Positions 58,766 to 64,000 of a stretch of DNA of 64,000 bases are shown piece by piece (position 1 is the stretch's first letter; each line of letters opens with the position of its first letter). Source of the stretch: Bryopsis sp. KO-2023 (lineage: Eukaryota; Chlorophyta; Ulvophyceae; Bryopsidales; Bryopsidaceae). The notes below the pieces were generated by a model. The model worked only from the letters and a program-made list of their open reading frames with translations, made no database searches and was not told the origin of the DNA. The translations under genes and the position numbers were made by a program. Where the stretch lies: NCBI GenBank assembly GCA_030272585.1, contig BSYQ01000001.1, positions 8,137,001 to 8,201,000 on the forward strand. Reading direction: 5' to 3'.

Positions 58766-61700
58766 TCATATTTGGATGCCACCGACTTTTGCATCCCCAG
58801 GGATTTCCAGGAATCCTTCCATGTATTTGGCACGCCGCTCCGTGTACATGGACTCCTTTGCAGCGATTTCCATCAGCAAATCCTCAGAGTAATTGGCACC
58901 TTTTGAGTTCACAACAGGCAACCCTCAATTTAACCTAATAATAATGTCTCTTGATTGATTGCCTTCCAAGCAAAATCAGACCATGACAAAAAAAATCTTG
59001 AATCGTAAATTTTGGTCTGGTAGAAATATTAAAAGCTCCATTTAAATGTGTTCTCTTCAAAACGAACCTTCTTACTGTCACATTTTTAGTATTCGCATTA
59101 TAATTTTTTTCCAATAATCCTTTTCGAGGAGTCGACAAAAATTCTATTTTTTGTTTTAGAAATATCTAGATGAACAGAAACAACTAGGAAAAAGGTACTC
59201 AGTGAAAAACAGTTGGGAACCCCCTGACGAAAAAGGTACAACAACAGGGAGGAGGCCTATTATTTGTATTTATTCAAATTTATTTATTTTTTTCTGAAAA
59301 ATTAAATCAAATTTTCCATGGCCACACTCACCAGGTTCGACAGCGGAAGTCTGGAACCAAACCTCAGCCAAAACTCGGGACACCGAGCTTATCGTGAGCT
59401 TGTTCTCAGCAGCATACTCCTCAGTTAACGCCGTCCTCAGAATTTCCAAAGTCGTTCGCATGACACCCCATTCGATCGCAGACATGGCCTCTTTGGTCAA
59501 CGATATGGCTCGCTCGTTGGAGAGTTGAGTGTCCTCCACAGCGTGCGCCACAGACTCTGGAATGAGAGGTTCCGGCAAGTCACGGAAAAACGACAGTATC
59601 GCCTTTGCCATGTGATTTGCACTGATTTGCGCAGGAAACGGCGTTCCATTGTCGAGACATCTCCTGATGAGTGCTACATCCTGAACGAACACAGATGGCA
59701 ATTCTCACCCAACCAAAAAAGGGGAAAAGAAAAAGACTGATAAGAGTATTAACACAAAAGACTATTTTTAGGGAGAGAACTTGTAGGGACTGCATGACAG
59801 ACTCACCTGTCTTTGAAAAGTAAAAAAAGGGAAAAGACTGATTCGTTTTAAACTAGAGAAGCAATCCACAAAACGTACCGAATCCTTTATTCCAGTCCTG
59901 TCTGCCATGAACAACTCATCCAACCCCTCCACAAATATCCCCGGAGTCATCAGCCGATTTTTCTCGCACACATGGTGCAACATTCTCGACAATTGAGACG
60001 GGATCATTTCACCGATCGGGCCTTCCACCAGATTCTTCATCGCTCCAGTCCTGGTTATCGACGCAAACTGGGCCAGCGTCCTGCTGCTCATGTTCATATC
60101 GATAGAGGAGTCCATCGAATGGTTGTTCTCCGCGTCGAAACTCTTGACCAATTCCAGAGGGTCGGAGGTTCGATTCCTCATGCTGGCCAGGTCGACCCTG
60201 TGGGACCTGAGGGAGCGGTTGCTGTTGTTGGGTTGAGGCCTGGACGCCAAGTGCTCCAAAGACAGTCCGAAGCAAGAGGGGATGTATGTGCCCGATAAAT
60301 TTATGAAAAAATCGCTGCCACCCTCGATTCTCATGACGAGAACTTCGTCCATGCTGCAGTCAGGAAACCCTGATGTGACAATAATTTTTTTTTTTTAATA
60401 TTCACAGAAGAAGCTTCTAAGTACCATAAAAAGTTAGAAATTGGAGCTTGTTGGAATAACACTGTACACATGCCCAGATCGACAGGCCCCAATTGATGGA
60501 GGTCATCTTCCATGGATTCTGTAACTATGTTTTTTGTGTGCCAACATAGCACAAGGTCCCCCTTTTTTTCCCCTCCCTTCCCCCCCCTCCCCCCCCCCAA
60601 AAAAAAAGACTGATAAGAGTATTAATACAAAAGACTATTTTTAGGGAGAGAACTTGCAGGGACTGCATGACAGACTCACCTGCGATTTCATTGGCACTTC
60701 CCCACTTCCCTCCAGTTACACGAATCGTAATTTTAATTTCGACCTGTTCCCCCGGGGCGATTTCCCCAGCAAGGGGCGAGGCCGTGACCCACTGGGGAAG
60801 AGCTCCCAGCTTACAGTACAGGGCGTCACGCACAGGGTCGGGTGGAGGGATGAACCCGAAAGTGGCACTGACCTCTCCAACATTCTTTGCCACAATCTGG
60901 TGCTCCACAGTCTCCTTGTAACCGACCTTTCCGATTTGAAGAACACCAGGTTCGACTGAACACCTGTACAGCCAGTCACCAGAATTCACACAACAGCTGG
61001 AGAGACAACCCCCCCCCCCCCTAAAAGCACATTTCTATTGATCCCTTCCCTCTGCTTTCAGCAAGGCCCATCCTTGATCAAGGGTGTCATTTGGTTCCAC
61101 AACCCATGGCCAACTTTGTTTTTGAAAAGTTGTTCAAATTTTCTGTGGGGATGGGCACTGGCATGCTAGATTATTTGTGTTGGGAAAAAAAAAAAAAATA
61201 TATATATATATATATATATTATTTATAACAAGGGTACCTTGGGATATTTGCCAGTTCCCTCTTGTTGACGATTTGACGGCATTGTTCGACACGCTCCTCA
61301 ACAGCTTGTCGGTCGAAACGTCTGGACTGCAAAATTTAACCAAACACAAAAAATTAACATTTTGTAAACATCAAATTTAAAATTAGAATCACGAAGTTTG
61401 TCTGGGAAAAGATCGTTATCAATTAAAAAAACAGACGCAGAAAAAAAGGGCTCGGCGCCATTATCACAGCCTAAAAGCTACCTTTCTTCAAAAAAGGCGA
61501 TCAAACCGGGGATTGACCTACATCAAATCGCACATTCTTCTCGAAAACAAAATTTGCACAACTAACAATGGACAACCCCATCACCTGAAATAAAAAGGCT
61601 GCAGAAACAGGTTTGTGATCTGAGGTCGTCAGCTCTCCACAGGCACCGTAAAGCAGATGGTGCAATTTTCCAGACGAATAATACAGGACGCGATCGGTCC

Positions 61701-63685
61701 AGGAGGGCGTTCTGATTTTCTTGGGTTTCTTGGATTTTTTCTTGTTTTTCGGGGAGCCGGGGGGAGTGCCAGGGGCGGAGGCCGCCATCACCCTCTCCGA
61801 CCGAAACCTTGCCACTGGAGGTCTTCCCCTACTAATAACGACACCTCACCAAAATCAATCTCCAAAAAATATCGAATTTTTGATATCGTTGCGTCAAAAA
61901 ATGACCCGAAAAAAATAAAAAATAAAAAGAGCATATCACCACCCAACCCCACACAAGAATTTAGAAGATTCTGGAAAATTTGGCTGGTGTCTATCTGAAC
62001 GACGGCTCCACGAAGTGGTGTCGGAGAGAATTTCTTGCTTCATTACTTACGGGATGTCAGCATCAGTCTGGGCCGCTGCACCAGCACCTCTGGAGGATAG
62101 ATTCAGCCTGCTGACCAGATCATCAGTGGTTTTCGCTCCACTGCTCAATTCGAGGGGCTTCTTTTTTGCATCAAACATAGCCGAAAAGCTGGAGGACCCT
62201 GCAGCATGCACCAATAAGCTTCAACTCACTTCATCCACCCCCCCCCCAAAAAAAAGTCCATAATACCCATTTTCTGTTTTTTTCAGACAAAATTTCCACA
62301 AACCTGTCTTTGCAGTTTGCTCTTCTGGATCGTCGCTGGAGGAGCTTGAACCTTCGTCGAAATACTCGCCCGTGTAAAAGTTGGTTCCCCTGACATACTT
62401 GTACGTCGGGTCGAACGTAACGGGCCCCTCTTTGAAACCTTTGAACACCCTCCCGGCATTTCGCTCCCTCAGCAACTCATCATGATCATACAATTGATGC
62501 ATCCTGAACGGACAAGAAAAAAAAAAAACACTGGCTCAGAAAATCGATGCTTGTTTTTGAGAGGAGAAATGGACAATCAAAAAAGTAAGTACAAGTGTAT
62601 ATAAGTACATGCTCTTACTTGCCACCACGGATCGTCTGAATCACCGCTGCTGTGTTGGCCTTGATTCTATAGTTCAAGTCACCAAACCAAACGATGTTTT
62701 CATGATTGTGAATCCTCCGGTGCCCTCCCCAATGCCCACCAAGATACGCTCGTTGAACTGGTCAAGGAAAGCACACCACCACTCAGCTTACATCCCGCCA
62801 ATCCAGAAAACATCCCACATCAATGATGCATGCTTCTCAAGTCAACGATCCAGATGGTGATGTGCAACGGAATGACTCCAAAACTCACTGTCTTGATCAG
62901 CCCCCTCCGGGATTCCATTCATATCATCCGCAATGCCGACTTTGATTTCGTGGGGGAACTCTGCCCTGCGCATGATCTCAGAGAAATCGAGATTCCTCCG
63001 GACCTCGTCCCCTTGATGGTCGCCGGATGCAAAGTGAGACGTCAATACCACCAGGGACGAATCGTTCACTCTCATCCTGGCAGCGATCGCACCTGACACA
63101 GACAAAAAGACAATTCACCCCTCCGAAAACCACACCTTTCTCTTGCACTTTCTCGAGTGAAGCTCACCGATCGGGAAGATCAAACATGACCAGATTAGCT
63201 GTGATTTCTCCTGCTCTTTCGTGAGATTTAGTGTGATTTCTCCTATTTTTCCGCAAGGTTTAGCTGTGAATTCTCCTGTTTTTTTTTTGCAATGGTTCCT
63301 TACCTTTGTTAGCGAGATAACCCATCGCCCCAGTCGCCACACATGTCGTCTGCACTCCGCTGATTTTCGGAAGCAACCTCCGTCGAACCCAGATCGTCAA
63401 GTACAGCCCCACCAACTGCCGTGAAATCAGTTGGACGAATTCGTCGTCCCTGGGCAGGTCCATCTCCTCCGGTTTCTCCACCTCTTCCCAGTTCTTTCGG
63501 TCTAAAGCAAACGAAACATCCTTTTCGAGGCCTCTGGACCGTGTTTGCTGTAACGAATCGTCTTCTTTGCTGTTTCCTGGCGTCTTTCCCGTGCCATTAG
63601 GCCCCAGACCCCCACTAGCTTCCAAAACATCGAGATTTTGGCTCTGTGTAAATACAGACGGTTTGGTTCTCAGTGGATTCAAAAA
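58766..63685 (-). CDS. OCRL/INPP5B-type inositol polyphosphate 5-phosphatase with ASH and RhoGAP-like domains (5' partial)
   Basis: Removes the 5-phosphate from PI(4,5)P2 and related lipids on endosomes, Golgi or cilia base. Eleven exons seen: 63304-63685, 62889-63092, 62619-62757, 62304-62503, 62051-62198, 61585-61822, 61238-61326, 60680-60963, 59879-60369, 59332-59680 and 58766-58899. All join in phase (885 residues). 5-phosphatase motifs are [61 protein letters not shown] and TSDHKPVSA. The ASH region includes [20 protein letters not shown], and [20 protein letters not shown] links it to the RhoGAP-like domain ([12 protein letters not shown]). An unusual insertion (exons 62304-62503 end, 62051-62198, 61822 start) rich in Ser, Ala and Lys separates TYKY from SWTDR. 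The first catalytic segment and start codon are missing; they lie upstream of 63685, probably beyond the window. Confidence 0.93.
59730..59809 (-). repeat. 80-bp duplicate of a 5' splice site and adjacent intron (copy 2)
   Basis: Matches 60603-60682 with two mismatches, same orientation. Here it lies inside the intron between exons 59879-60369 and 59332-59680, so its cag/gtgagt junction is not used in my model. Confidence 0.85.
60603..60682 (-). repeat. 80-bp duplicate of a 5' splice site and adjacent intron (copy 1)
   Basis: Contains the real donor (cag then gtgagt at 60679) of the ASH exon plus the first 77 bases of its intron on the minus strand. The partner is at 59730-59809. Confidence 0.85.
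61196..61220. repeat. (TA)n microsatellite in an intron of the 5-phosphatase gene
   Basis: An A run followed by about a dozen TA units, next to the donor of exon 61238-61326. Confidence 0.85.
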
Positions 63686-63797
63686 CTGAAAAAAAAAATC
63701 ACAGATACGATTGCTTCCAGAGGATGTCACGCAGGGTTTTGAATTTCACAGAATTAACCTGATTCATCAAGGAGGGGAAAAAAATATGTAGCTAAAA

Positions 63798-63990
63798 ATA
63801 TCGTCATCAGATTTTCAACACGGTATCTGTCATGATATATCAGAATCTCAGCCCGTGATTTTATCATCATTTGCATGGAAATGCCAGAACTAGGGACATT
63901 TATCTCTGCAATATCTGCCGTCAGATTTCATACACGGTATCTGTCATGAAATGTCAGAATCTCAGCCCGTGATTTTATCATCATTGGCAC
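63798..63990. repeat. Two tandem copies of a ~80-bp unit, period about 114 bp
   Basis: CGGTATCTGTCATGA followed by a variable AT stretch, CAGAATCTCAGCCCGTGATT and TTATCATCATT occurs at about 63821 and again at about 63935, with the same upstream sequence. The second copy runs to within ten bases of the window edge, so the array may continue. It lies upstream of the first visible 5-phosphatase exon, probably in an intron. Confidence 0.85.
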
Positions 63991-64000
63991 AAAAACGCTA

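Noticed and set aside
60160..60182. B-box-like GGTTCGATTCC in the 5-phosphatase gene
   Set aside because: Lies within a well-supported coding exon (RNRTSDPLE on the minus strand); no tRNA fold.

Overview
The window is nuclear DNA from a photosynthetic, flagellated eukaryote, most likely a green (chlorophyte or streptophyte) alga. Genes have many short GT-AG introns. A flagellar dynein regulatory complex subunit (DRC1) sits with plant-type starch enzymes (beta-amylase), a plant-like glyoxalase I family protein, an organelle-directed Hsp70 and an F-box/LRR protein. Mesostigma or a similar scaly flagellate would fit, but the sequence alone does not fix the species. I rebuilt exons by hand from splice signals and reading phase. 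A statement that exons join in frame means that I checked the lengths modulo three.

Layout: 0.6-4.0 kb, DRC1 (-) with a TA-flanked MITE in its last intron; 4.0-6.5 kb, pyrimidine-rich non-coding DNA; 6.5-8.2 kb, unknown low-complexity basic protein (-); 8.9-11.6 kb, single-exon ER glucosidase II alpha (-), head to head with a small profilin-like gene (+, 11.7-12.5 kb); 12.65-13.7 kb, N6-methyl-AMP/adenosine deaminase-like (-); 14.5-17.7 kb, beta-amylase (+); 17.7-21.7 kb, purine-rich non-coding DNA; 21.7-22.8 kb, secreted PEPQ-repeat protein (-); 23.4-25.5 kb, two-part glycosyltransferase-like type II membrane protein (+); 26.5-27.6 kb, glyoxalase I family (-); 28.35-29.9 kb, F-box/LRR (-); 30.5-32.5 kb, guanylate-binding-protein GTPase with signal peptide and C-terminal membrane segments (+); 32.8-34.0 kb, EF-hand protein (-); 35.4-36.9 kb, unknown acidic protein (+); 39.1-41.1 kb, head-to-head mL53 (-) and MCTS1/Tma20 (+).

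From 41.7 to 57.8 kb the layout is dominated by a pair of near-identical 2.1-2.2 kb repeats in inverted orientation (41714-43916 and 55697-57776). Each carries a candidate small secreted or membrane protein gene. They enclose 11.8 kb holding a coiled-coil/RGG protein (-), a small membrane protein (-), a nucleotide-binding-domain-only Hsp70 with N-terminal extension (+) and a BtuF/FecB-type periplasmic-binding-protein homologue with introns (-). From 58.8 kb to the right edge lies an OCRL/INPP5B-type inositol polyphosphate 5-phosphatase with ASH and RhoGAP-like domains (-), whose 5' end lies outside the window or in an unidentified exon.

The genes do not form one pathway. They look like an ordinary compact algal gene neighbourhood with frequent short divergent intergenic spacers. 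The most unusual items are the inverted gene-bearing repeats, the NBD-only Hsp70, the BtuF-like gene, the fused fucosyltransferase-like/GT8-like protein, a probable 5-nt microexon, and a beta-amylase 3' splice site built from a (TG)n microsatellite.
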